In this document: piece after piece, positions 1 through 7,379 of the stretch
How the letters are laid out: the number at the start of each line of letters is the position of its first letter
How positions within the stretch are numbered: position 1 is the stretch's first letter
NCBI GenBank assembly: GCA_020438595.1
Contig: JAGQUI010000105.1
Span: 1 to 8,293, forward strand
From: Propionibacteriaceae bacterium
Lineage (GTDB): Bacteria; Actinomycetota; Actinomycetes; Propionibacteriales; Propionibacteriaceae
Length of the DNA: 8,293 nt
Direction of reading: 5' to 3'
Notes under the pieces: generated by a model
Seen by the model: the letters and a program-made list of their open reading frames with translations, nothing else
Database searches by the model: none
What the model was told of the DNA's origin: nothing
Made by a program: the position numbers and the translations under genes

Positions 1-529
1 CCTCGCTGAACGGCGGTTCCGGGGCCAGCCCGGACGGCAGGTCGACGGCCACCACGGGGACGCCCTGTTCGGTGCACGCGGACGCGAACGCAGCGACGTC
101 GGGCGCCAGCCCGGGCCGCGAGCCGATCCCGGCCACCCCGTCCACCACGTAGCGCTGCGCCGGCAGGCCGGCCAGCGCCGTCCGGGCGTCCACCTCGCGC
201 CCGCCGGCGGCGAGCAGTGCCGCCCACCCCGCCTCGTGGACGGCGGAACCCGTGCGCCAGGCCGTCACCCGCACCCCGCGGCGGGCCAGGATCGCGCCGG
301 CGAAGAGCGCGTCCCCGCCGTTGTTGCCCGACCCGACCACGAGGAGGACCCGCGCGCCGTACACCCCTCCCCTCCTGCCGACAGGGTGACCGAGACCGAC
401 CCGGAGCCGGCGCAGGATCGCGGTGGCCAGGCCGGCCGAGGCCCGCTGCATCAGGGCGTCGGGGCCGACGACCTCGAAGGCCTGTGCCTCCGCGTCCCGG
501 ATCTGGGCGACCGTGTAGCCGTGTCGCAC
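1..529 (-). CDS. nnrE: NAD(P)H-hydrate epimerase (NnrE / YjeF N-terminal domain), partial, 3' end outside window
   Basis: This domain epimerises the R and S forms of hydrated NADH and NADPH, so that the partner ADP-dependent dehydratase can regenerate the cofactor. The 176 visible residues begin RHGYTVAQIRDAE. They carry the nucleotide/K+ loop GSGNNGGDAL (66-75), then VDGVAGIG (129-136, with the Asp expected to be catalytic) and VDLPSG (162-167), in the order of the YjeF_N family. The reading frame is open to base 1. In actinobacteria this domain is usually fused to an NnrD kinase-like dehydratase domain, which would lie beyond the edge; that part is inference. The start chosen is GTG at 529-527. 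GAGGTG at 542-537, overlapping the end of acpS, is a well-placed ribosome binding site seven bases upstream. The gene sits four bases after the acpS stop, so it is very likely cotranscribed and coupled to it. The frame and motifs are clear; the full domain content is unknown. Confidence 0.9.
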   Translation of the reverse strand, partial: MRHGYTVAQIRDAEAQAFEVVGPDALMQRASAGLATAILRRLRVGLGHPVGRRGGVYGARVLLVVGSGNNGGDALFAGAILARRGVRVTAWRTGSAVHEAGWAALLAAGGREVDARTALAGLPAQRYVVDGVAGIGSRPGLAPDVAAFASACTEQGVPVVAVDLPSGLAPEPPFSE

Positions 530-533
530 GTCG

Positions 534-884
534 CTACACCTCGCAGACGACCACGGCGGCGGCGATCCCGGCGTCGTGGGTGATCGACAGGTGGATCGAC
601 GCGATCCCCCGCTGGGCCACCAGGGCGGCGACGGTGCCGGAGCACTCGAAGTAGGGCTTGCCGTCGTCGTCCTTGCGCACCTCCACGTCGGTCCAGACCA
701 GACCGGTGGGGGCGCCCAGTGCCTTGGCGAACGCCTCCTTCGCGGCGAACCGGCCGGCCATGCGCTGCGTGGACGTGTCGTGCTCGGCCGGGGTGAAGAT
801 CTTGTCCAGCAGCCCGGGGGTGCGCTGCACCGCCTCGCCGAAGCGCGAGACCTGGGTCACGTCGATGCCGATGCCGACGATCAT
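534..884 (-). CDS. acpS: Holo-[acyl-carrier-protein] synthase (4'-phosphopantetheinyl transferase AcpS)
   Basis: AcpS transfers the 4'-phosphopantetheine arm of CoA to a serine of acyl carrier protein, switching on fatty-acid synthesis in the cytoplasm. The 116-residue product has the usual short AcpS length. The first Mg2+ site is in GIGIDV (4-9, Asp8). RFAAKEAFAKALG (45-57) holds the second metal ligand Glu50 and Lys54. WTDVEV (64-69) and the C-terminal SIHLSITHD (96-104) are also family signatures. The ATG at 884-882 lies five bases after the glmS stop, and only a weak ribosome binding site is visible, so translation probably depends on coupling to glmS. The order glmS-acpS-nnr is common in actinobacteria. 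CoA made through the nearby CoaA pathway is its substrate. All key residues are present and nothing suggests a defect. Confidence 0.96.
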   Translation of the reverse strand: MIVGIGIDVTQVSRFGEAVQRTPGLLDKIFTPAEHDTSTQRMAGRFAAKEAFAKALGAPTGLVWTDVEVRKDDDGKPYFECSGTVAALVAQRGIASIHLSITHDAGIAAAVVVCEV

Positions 885-885
885 G

Positions 886-2734
<1,849 letters not shown>

Positions 2735-2738
2735 AGCG

Positions 2739-2752
2739 GCCACTGTAGTGGC
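2739..2752. repeat. Perfect 14-bp palindrome (possible operator) at the glmS start
   Basis: GCCACT (2739-2744) and AGTGGC (2747-2752) are perfect inverted arms separated by two bases. The palindrome ends five bases before the glmS start codon and contains the proposed glmS -10 hexamer TACAGT. A protein bound here would block a leaderless glmS transcript. The arms are short and I do not recognise a known regulator motif, so an operator role is only a hypothesis. Confidence 0.35.
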
Positions 2753-2801
2753 GGGTTCGTCCATACTTGGGCACGATCCGCTCGCAGCACCGGCAGGACT
2801 C

Positions 2802-2808
2802 GAGGTGG
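2802..2808 (+). promoter_or_regulatory. Ribosome binding site deciding the coaA start
   Basis: GAGGTGG at 2802-2808 lies just before ATG 2811, with five bases between the GAGG core and the start. It favours this ATG over the in-frame ATG at 2748, which has no such site and lies within the glmS promoter palindrome. Confidence 0.6.
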
Positions 2809-2810
2809 TA

Positions 2811-3794
2811 ATGGCCCCAGCAGTCGGCACGCCCGGCGAGGTAGACGCGCCGGAGGACAATCCCTACGGCCCCTATCTCACCCTCGACAGGCGGCACTGG
2901 TCCGCGCTGGCCGCGTCCCGGCCGGCGAGCCTGGACGACGCGACGCTGGCGCGGCTGCGCGGCATCGGCGACCCCACCGACGACGCGGAGGTGCGGGAGG
3001 TCTACCTGCCGCTGACCGACCTGCTCAGCCTCTACATGGAGCGCACCGGCGACCTCTTCTCCGAATCGCACCGGTTCCTCGGCCTGTCCGGACGCCGGAC
3101 GCCGTTCGTGATCGGCGTGGCCGGCTCGGTGGCGGTGGGCAAGTCGACGGTCTCCCGCCTGCTCAAGGAGCTGATCTCACGGCTGCCGTCCGCCCCGCAG
3201 GTGGACCTGATCACCACCGATGGCTTCCTGTTCCCCAACGAACGCCTGGAGCGAATGGGACTGCTCCACCGGAAGGGGTTCCCCGAGTCCTACGACCGGC
3301 GCCGCCTGGTGCAGTTCGTGATGGACGTGAAGTCCGGTGCCCCCGAGGTGCGCGCTCCGGTCTACTCCCACCTCGTCTACGACATCGTGCCGGACGAGCG
3401 GATCACCGTGCGCCAGCCCGACGTGCTGATCGTGGAGGGGCTGAACGTGCTGCAACCGGCCCGGCGCCGGGCCAACGGTACGACCGGGCTCGCGGTGAGC
3501 GACTTCTTCGACTTCTCCGTGTACGTCGACGCCGCCCACTCCGACATCCTGGACTGGTACGTGACCCGGTTCCTCCGGCTGCGCGAGACCGCGTTCCAGG
3601 ACCCGCAGTCGTACTTCGTGCGGTACGGGCGGATGTCGGAGGTGGAGGCGCGCGCGACCGCGATCGAGATCTGGAACCGGATCAACGGGCCCAACCTGGA
3701 ACTCAACATCCGCCCCACCCGGGGCCGCGCGACCGCGATCCTGCGCAAGGGCAGGGACCACCAGGTCAGCTGGGTCCGGATCAGGAAGGTGTGA
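2811..3794 (+). CDS. coaA: Pantothenate kinase, type I (CoaA)
   Basis: CoaA phosphorylates pantothenate with ATP, the first and usually rate-controlling step of CoA synthesis in the cytoplasm. The 327-residue product carries the type I P-loop [12 protein letters not shown] (102-113, Lys111). It also has TTDGFLFPN (135-143, with the Asp expected to be catalytic), RKGFPESYD (154-162), PVYSHLVYD (183-191) and VEGLNVLQ (208-215). The C-terminal stretch [16 protein letters not shown] (292-307) is also typical of the family. ATG 2811 was chosen because GAGGTGG precedes it and because the first residues then lead directly into the conserved segment [14 protein letters not shown] (17-30). Starting at ATG 2748 would add 21 low-complexity residues and overlap the glmS promoter. 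The gene is divergent from glmS and ends in TGATG, sharing one base with the next gene. CoA it helps produce is the substrate of the nearby AcpS. Confidence 0.97.
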   Translation: MAPAVGTPGEVDAPEDNPYGPYLTLDRRHWSALAASRPASLDDATLARLRGIGDPTDDAEVREVYLPLTDLLSLYMERTGDLFSESHRFLGLSGRRTPFVIGVAGSVAVGKSTVSRLLKELISRLPSAPQVDLITTDGFLFPNERLERMGLLHRKGFPESYDRRRLVQFVMDVKSGAPEVRAPVYSHLVYDIVPDERITVRQPDVLIVEGLNVLQPARRRANGTTGLAVSDFFDFSVYVDAAHSDILDWYVTRFLRLRETAFQDPQSYFVRYGRMSEVEARATAIEIWNRINGPNLELNIRPTRGRATAILRKGRDHQVSWVRIRKV

Positions 3795-4201
3795 TGGCCA
3801 CCGAACTGGGGCCCGCCGACGCTCCCGGCGCGGTGGCCCTGTGGGAGCAGGCCGGGCTGACCCGGCCGTGGAACGACGCCACCGGCGACTTCCTGCGCGC
3901 GGTGGCGGGGCCGGCGTCCGCCGTGCTCGGCATCCACGACGGGGGCGAGCTCGTCGGCGCAGCGATGGTCGGTGACGACGGCCACCGTGGCTGGGTCTAC
4001 TACCTGGCGGTCGCGGACGCCGCCCGCGGGCGCGGGCTGGGCCGGGAGTTGATGGCCGCCGCGGAGGCCTGGCTGGTGGCACGGGGCTGCCCCAAGATCC
4101 AGTTCATGGTGCGCACCGACAACACCGGGGTGATCGACTTCTACGACCATCTCGGCTACCCCCACCAGGACGTCGTGGTGCGGGGCCGCCGCCTCGTCTG
4201 A
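3794..4201 (+). CDS. GNAT-family N-acetyltransferase, YpeA-like
   Basis: This 135-residue protein is a single GNAT domain that should transfer an acetyl group from acetyl-CoA to an unidentified amine. The acetyl-CoA pyrophosphate loop is RGRGLG (78-83), matching R/QxxGxG/A, directly after the beta-4 strand WVYYLAVADAA (67-77). ALWEQAGLTRPWND (15-28), GHRGWVYYLAV (63-73), RGCPKIQFMVRTDN (97-110) and FYDHLGY (116-122) match what I recall of the E. coli YpeA subfamily, and the length is also close. The substrate of that subfamily is not firmly established. The ATG at 3794 overlaps the coaA stop (TGATG), so it is translated from the coaA message. Whether acetyl-CoA use links it functionally to CoaA is only a guess. 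It converges on the pyruvyl transferase gene with nine bases between the stops. Confidence 0.9.
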   Translation: MATELGPADAPGAVALWEQAGLTRPWNDATGDFLRAVAGPASAVLGIHDGGELVGAAMVGDDGHRGWVYYLAVADAARGRGLGRELMAAAEAWLVARGCPKIQFMVRTDNTGVIDFYDHLGYPHQDVVVRGRRLV

Positions 4202-4204
4202 GGC
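4191..4204. terminator. Small hairpin at the convergent gene junction
   Basis: GCCTC (4191-4195) and GAGGC (4200-4204) form a perfect five-base stem with a four-base loop spanning the GNAT stop codon. The convergent genes are only nine bases apart, so a shared bidirectional terminator would have to lie here or inside the coding ends. There is no T tract and the stem is short, so this is a weak candidate. Confidence 0.2.
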
Positions 4205-4210
4205 TGCCGG

Positions 4211-5272
4211 TCAGGCGGTCGATCCGGCCACGTCCAGCGCCTCGGCGAGGCCGCGCGCGTAGCGCGCGGTGCTGAAGCCCGAGGTGGTGGCCCGGTAGAC
4301 CGCGCCGATCTTGCCGTAGCTGTTGTCGAGCACGACGTGGGGAATCCCCATCAGGCCGGCCAGCACGTGGGCGTGCAGCCGGTCGGTGATCACCATCGAC
4401 GCGCTGCCGAACAGCTTCACGGCCGAGTGCACCGACAGCGCCGTGCCTGCGGCGAAGCCCAGCGACACTCCCGCGCGGACGGGCGCCAGGCCGGCCAGCG
4501 CTGGTGTCCTTCCCGCCAGCCAGGCCGGCACCCGGGCGGCGTGCCAGCCCAGCCTCCGCCAGCCGGTGAGTCCCCAGTCGACGGCCAGGACCCGCTCGCC
4601 GAACGCCTCCCTGACCATCGGGATCCGGGCGGCGAGCGCCTCGGGCCCGCGGCCCTCCAGGTCGAGCCGGGACAGCACCAGCACCGCCCCGTCCGCCGAC
4701 CGCGGCGGAACGGGCGCCGTCCAGCCGAGCGCCATGTCGGGGCACCAGGTCGTCCGCACATCGGGGAGCTGGCGACGCGCCCGCTCGAGTGAGTCCTCGT
4801 CCCGCACCAGCAGGGTGAAATCGGGATGGCTGCGGAAGACGGCGTTCGCCCGGGCCGCCCGGGCGGGATCCCGGAACCAGATCGACTGGGGAAGCTGGAT
4901 CACCCGGCGATCGTGGTTCTCGGAGACGATCCGCTCCCGGAACGCCTGTCGTTCCGGCCACAGGTCGCCCAGGTTGCCGCCGCCGGTGAGCAGCAGTGGA
5001 ACCGAACGCGGCAGCCGGGACACGGCCCGCATCGACCACGAGCGCTCATCGGCCACCGCACGCACGGGCACACCGAGCTGCCTCAGGTAGCTGAGTTCAC
5101 CGAGCCAGATCAGGTGGTCGCCGACGTTCTGGTAGGCGGGGTAGTCCAGCAGCGCCGCTCCGTCGACCGGCCCGAGCAGCGCCCGCAGGACCTGGGCCGT
5201 CGCGGCCCGGGTGCGATGCAGGAACACTTGGTCGGGCGTGGGCAGCGTCGTGCCACGCAGGGTCGGGTTCAC
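4211..5272 (-). CDS. Polysaccharide pyruvyl transferase family protein
   Basis: Members of this family move pyruvate from phosphoenolpyruvate onto a sugar of a lipid-linked repeat unit, forming a ketal that gives the exported polysaccharide a negative charge. The 353-residue product is a usual length. Motifs in order are NVGDHLIWLGE (49-59), GGGNLGDLWP (97-106), QLPQSI (126-131), RDEDS (157-161), CPDMAL (177-182) and ITDRLHAHVLAGLMGIPHV (295-313), then DNSYGK (316-321). This is the pattern of the EpsI/EpsO-like pyruvyl transferases. No signal peptide is seen, so it should act in the cytoplasm. The start is GTG at 5272-5270, overlapping the stop of the upstream GH16 gene as GTGA and preceded by a GGGGGTGGAG ribosome binding site. 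It is the last gene of the EPS operon visible here. The acceptor sugar cannot be read from sequence. Confidence 0.92.
   Translation of the reverse strand: MNPTLRGTTLPTPDQVFLHRTRAATAQVLRALLGPVDGAALLDYPAYQNVGDHLIWLGELSYLRQLGVPVRAVADERSWSMRAVSRLPRSVPLLLTGGGNLGDLWPERQAFRERIVSENHDRRVIQLPQSIWFRDPARAARANAVFRSHPDFTLLVRDEDSLERARRQLPDVRTTWCPDMALGWTAPVPPRSADGAVLVLSRLDLEGRGPEALAARIPMVREAFGERVLAVDWGLTGWRRLGWHAARVPAWLAGRTPALAGLAPVRAGVSLGFAAGTALSVHSAVKLFGSASMVITDRLHAHVLAGLMGIPHVVLDNSYGKIGAVYRATTSGFSTARYARGLAEALDVAGSTA
4251..4269. repeat. Perfect GC-rich inverted repeat in the 3' end of the pyruvyl transferase gene
   Basis: CCGCGCGC (4251-4258) and GCGCGCGG (4262-4269) are perfect eight-base arms around a three-base GTA loop. 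The hairpin lies about 40 bases before the stop of the pyruvyl transferase gene and encodes part of its ARYARG segment (337-342). It has no T tract. It may act as a factor-dependent pause or 3'-end stabiliser, or arise simply from two Ala-Arg pairs encoded with GC-rich codons. Confidence 0.4.
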
Positions 5273-6084
5273 AGCTCCACCCCCGGGGTGAACCGGACCC
5301 GGTCGACCGCCAGCACGGACGTCGCCGGCGTGGACGCGTCCGGCGGACCGGGCCAGTCGCCGCCCACGGCCAGGCTGAGCAGTACGTGGAAGGGCTCGTC
5401 GAACACCCAGCGCTTCGGCCCGAGCTCGCTGCGGGTCCGGTCCAGCACGACCCGGCCGTCGACCAGGATCACCACCCGTCCGGGGCGGCGTTTGACGGTG
5501 TACTCATGGTGGCCCCGGGACAGCGGTGTCGCCCACTCGACGGTGTTGCCCAGGTGCCACGCCAACTGTTTGTGCGCCTTCTTCCCGTGCAGCGTGTGCA
5601 CGCTGCGGTCGCTGGTGTTCGGGGTCTCGACCACGTCGATCTCGCCGCAGGCGGGCCAGCCGGCCGAGGCAAGACCATCGCCGAGCAGCCAGAATGCCGG
5701 CAGCAGGCCCTGGCCCTCGGGCAGCGTCATCCGCGCGGTCAGGGTGCCCTCGGTGAACGAGAACCGCCCTGCGGTGGTGATCCGTCCGGACGTGCAGACC
5801 GCCTCCGGACCGCTCCCCCGGACGTGGGCGGTGATCCGGATGCCGCCGTCGTCGGTGAACCGGACGGCCGATTCGGTGTAGGTCTGCAACTCGTGGTTGC
5901 CCCAGCCGCCCGCGCCGGTCTGGACCGTCCACCGGTCGCGCCCGAGCAGCAGCGAGCCGTCCTCCGTGGGCGCCGGACGCAGGCTCTCCGCCGGCCTGCG
6001 CCCCAGCAGGGGCAGGGTGGCCCCTGCCGCCGCGACCACGCCGAGCCCGGTCCACCGCAGTGCCGTCCGCCTTCCCGTGTTCAT
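5269..6084 (-). CDS. Secreted glycoside hydrolase family 16 (beta-glucanase-like)
   Basis: GH16 enzymes cut beta-1,3/1,4 glucans or galactans with retention. The 271-residue protein is a single domain with the ExDxxE active site in GEIDVVE (147-153): nucleophile Glu148, helper Asp150 and acid/base Glu153. GGWGNHELQTYTES (59-72), LLPAFWLLG (127-135) and SLAVGGDWPG (237-246) are typical of laminarinase/lichenase-like members. The N-terminus MNTGRRTALRW followed by a hydrophobic stretch (about 12-28) looks like a twin-arginine export signal, so the enzyme should act outside the membrane, perhaps anchored. The frame is open upstream to 6294, but ATG 6084 places the signal at the very N-terminus and forms an ATGA overlap with the preceding gene. 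Inside an EPS operon it probably trims or releases the nascent polymer, as ExoK does for succinoglycan; this role is inferred. The preferred linkage is unknown. Confidence 0.92.
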   Translation of the reverse strand: MNTGRRTALRWTGLGVVAAAGATLPLLGRRPAESLRPAPTEDGSLLLGRDRWTVQTGAGGWGNHELQTYTESAVRFTDDGGIRITAHVRGSGPEAVCTSGRITTAGRFSFTEGTLTARMTLPEGQGLLPAFWLLGDGLASAGWPACGEIDVVETPNTSDRSVHTLHGKKAHKQLAWHLGNTVEWATPLSRGHHEYTVKRRPGRVVILVDGRVVLDRTRSELGPKRWVFDEPFHVLLSLAVGGDWPGPPDASTPATSVLAVDRVRFTPGVEL

Positions 6085-7379
6085 CGGTCGACCAGGCCTT
6101 CGAGCAGCCGCACGGGATCGTCGGCGAGCAGCGCGGCTCCGGCCGCCACGGTGGCCCGGTCGAAGTCCTCGCCGCGCCAGGTGAGGCTGAGGTTGAGCCG
6201 GCCGTCCATGGCGATGGCGATCACGCCGAGTGTGCCGGGCGTGGCCGGCTCTGTGTAGGCGTCCATCCACCGCTGTCCCTGCGGGGCCGTCCACGGCAGC
6301 TTCTCGAAGGCGCGCAGGCGGCCGAGGCTGCTCATGGAGATCCGCGCGGCCGACGCGGGGCGTGGCTCGGGTGCGCGGCGCGGGACGGGCCGGAGCAGCC
6401 CGCTACCGGCCAGCCGTCCGCGGGCCGCGCCGATGGTGGCCGCGACGAGGGGGCGTCCGGCCAGGAGGGACCGGGTGACCTGCGCGTGCACCTCGGCGGG
6501 GGCCGAGCCCGGCCCGGCCAGCGGGATCTCCATGCCGGCGATGAAGTTCGCCAGGGTGTGCGCTCCACGCGGCAGGTACCGGCGCAGGTCGATCACCAGT
6601 TCGCCGGTGTCGGCCACGGGCAGCCCCGCGACGCGCATGGCCTGCCCCGTGAGCTGGGCGAGCACAGGGCCCAGCGCGATCCGGCCGCGGGACCAGGCCC
6701 GCACGCCGAGGAGCCGGTCCGGCTCGAGCACGACGTTCAGGTGGCAGGTCGAGGGGACGGCGAGGTGTCGTTCGGCCGCCTGCGCGGGCGGGCTGTTCCG
6801 CGGGCGGTGCCGCCGGTAGTCGTCGGCCAGCCCCAGCCAGGCGGTGGGCCGGACGCCGAACGTGTGGGACAGTGCCGCACCGAGGGGACGCGCGATCAGG
6901 CCGGTGAAGGCGGACGCCAGCGGGCGCCCCCTGGCCAGGTCGATCAGGGCCAGCGGCAGCACCGACGCCAGCGCGCCGTCGCCGAGCCGGTGGTCCATCA
7001 GCATGCCGAGTCGGTCGCCGGCGATCGCGAACTGCACGGGCAGGTCGTCGATCCAGTGGTCGAGCAACCAGTCGCGAGGGTCACCGACCGACTCGGGAGC
7101 CACCCGGAAGATCTCGTCGGCACGGTCGGCGATCCGCATTCCGACCTCGCGCCAGCGCCGGTCGTCGGCCAGCACCAGGCCGAGGCGGGCCGGATGGCCG
7201 CCCGCGGCGATCCGGACGAACGCGCTGCGGAGCTCGCCGGGGGACGGCAGGTCCAGCGGGCCGAGGCCCACCCCGATCCGGGCACCGACCAGGAGCCGGT
7301 CGGTGCTCGCCATCGGACGGGGCCGCGCGAAGCTGTTCCCGCCCGGTACTCCCCGAGTAGTCGCCACAGCCCTGATCAT
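6081..7379 (-). CDS. Condensation-superfamily (HxxxDG) protein, probable acyltransferase of the EPS locus
   Basis: The 432-residue product appears to be a stand-alone member of the CoA-dependent acyltransferase / NRPS condensation / PapA fold. MDHRLGDG (128-135) supplies the HxxxDG active-site motif (His130, Asp134, Gly135) near the end of the N-terminal half. In the C-terminal half VIDLRRYLPRG (262-272), LANFIAGMEIPL (277-288) and ISMSSLGRL (347-355) resemble the DLR, GNFxxxxPL and SNLG-like segments of that fold. No carrier domain, signal peptide or transmembrane segment is visible. Such enzymes join an acyl donor to a hydroxyl or amine; in this operon the acceptor may be a sugar of the repeat unit, which is inference. 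ATG 7379 overlaps the upstream stop (ATGA) and has GGAG five bases before it. Starting at Met23 would also keep the whole fold. The family call rests on short motifs and not on alignment, so the exact subfamily is uncertain. Confidence 0.7.
   Translation of the reverse strand: MIRAVATTRGVPGGNSFARPRPMASTDRLLVGARIGVGLGPLDLPSPGELRSAFVRIAAGGHPARLGLVLADDRRWREVGMRIADRADEIFRVAPESVGDPRDWLLDHWIDDLPVQFAIAGDRLGMLMDHRLGDGALASVLPLALIDLARGRPLASAFTGLIARPLGAALSHTFGVRPTAWLGLADDYRRHRPRNSPPAQAAERHLAVPSTCHLNVVLEPDRLLGVRAWSRGRIALGPVLAQLTGQAMRVAGLPVADTGELVIDLRRYLPRGAHTLANFIAGMEIPLAGPGSAPAEVHAQVTRSLLAGRPLVAATIGAARGRLAGSGLLRPVPRRAPEPRPASAARISMSSLGRLRAFEKLPWTAPQGQRWMDAYTEPATPGTLGVIAIAMDGRLNLSLTWRGEDFDRATVAAGAALLADDPVRLLEGLVDR

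Larger units (their letters stand above)
2735..2810. promoter_or_regulatory. Divergent glmS/coaA intergenic promoter region
   Basis: These 76 bases are the only space for promoters of both glmS (minus) and coaA (plus). On the minus strand the hexamer TACAGT (2747-2742), matching the TAnnnT -10 pattern, is followed by seven bases and then the glmS ATG. This is the spacing of leaderless actinobacterial transcripts, and glmS has no Shine-Dalgarno sequence. On the plus strand CATACT (2762-2767) is the best -10-like hexamer for coaA. It would give a leader of roughly 37 bases ending in the coaA ribosome binding site. No convincing -35 box is visible for either direction. The region is certain; the individual promoter elements are inferred. 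Confidence 0.5.

Noticed and set aside
2735..2810. Riboswitch or glmS ribozyme upstream of glmS
   Set aside because: There is too little space and the likely transcript is leaderless. No conserved ribozyme core was seen.
2735..2860. Upstream in-frame extension of glmS (42 residues, start at 2860)
   Set aside because: It would bury the catalytic Cys that must be the first residue after Met removal, and would overlap the coaA start. The added sequence is low-complexity and unlike the family.
3177..4165. Minus-strand open frames opposite coaA and the GNAT gene
   Set aside because: They show no family motifs and no ribosome binding sites, and the opposite strand encodes two clearly recognisable proteins here.
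6085..6294. 70-residue N-terminal extension of the GH16 gene
   Set aside because: It is extremely Arg-rich, lies entirely within the upstream gene in another frame, and would hide the Tat-like signal. ATG 6084 forms the expected ATGA overlap.
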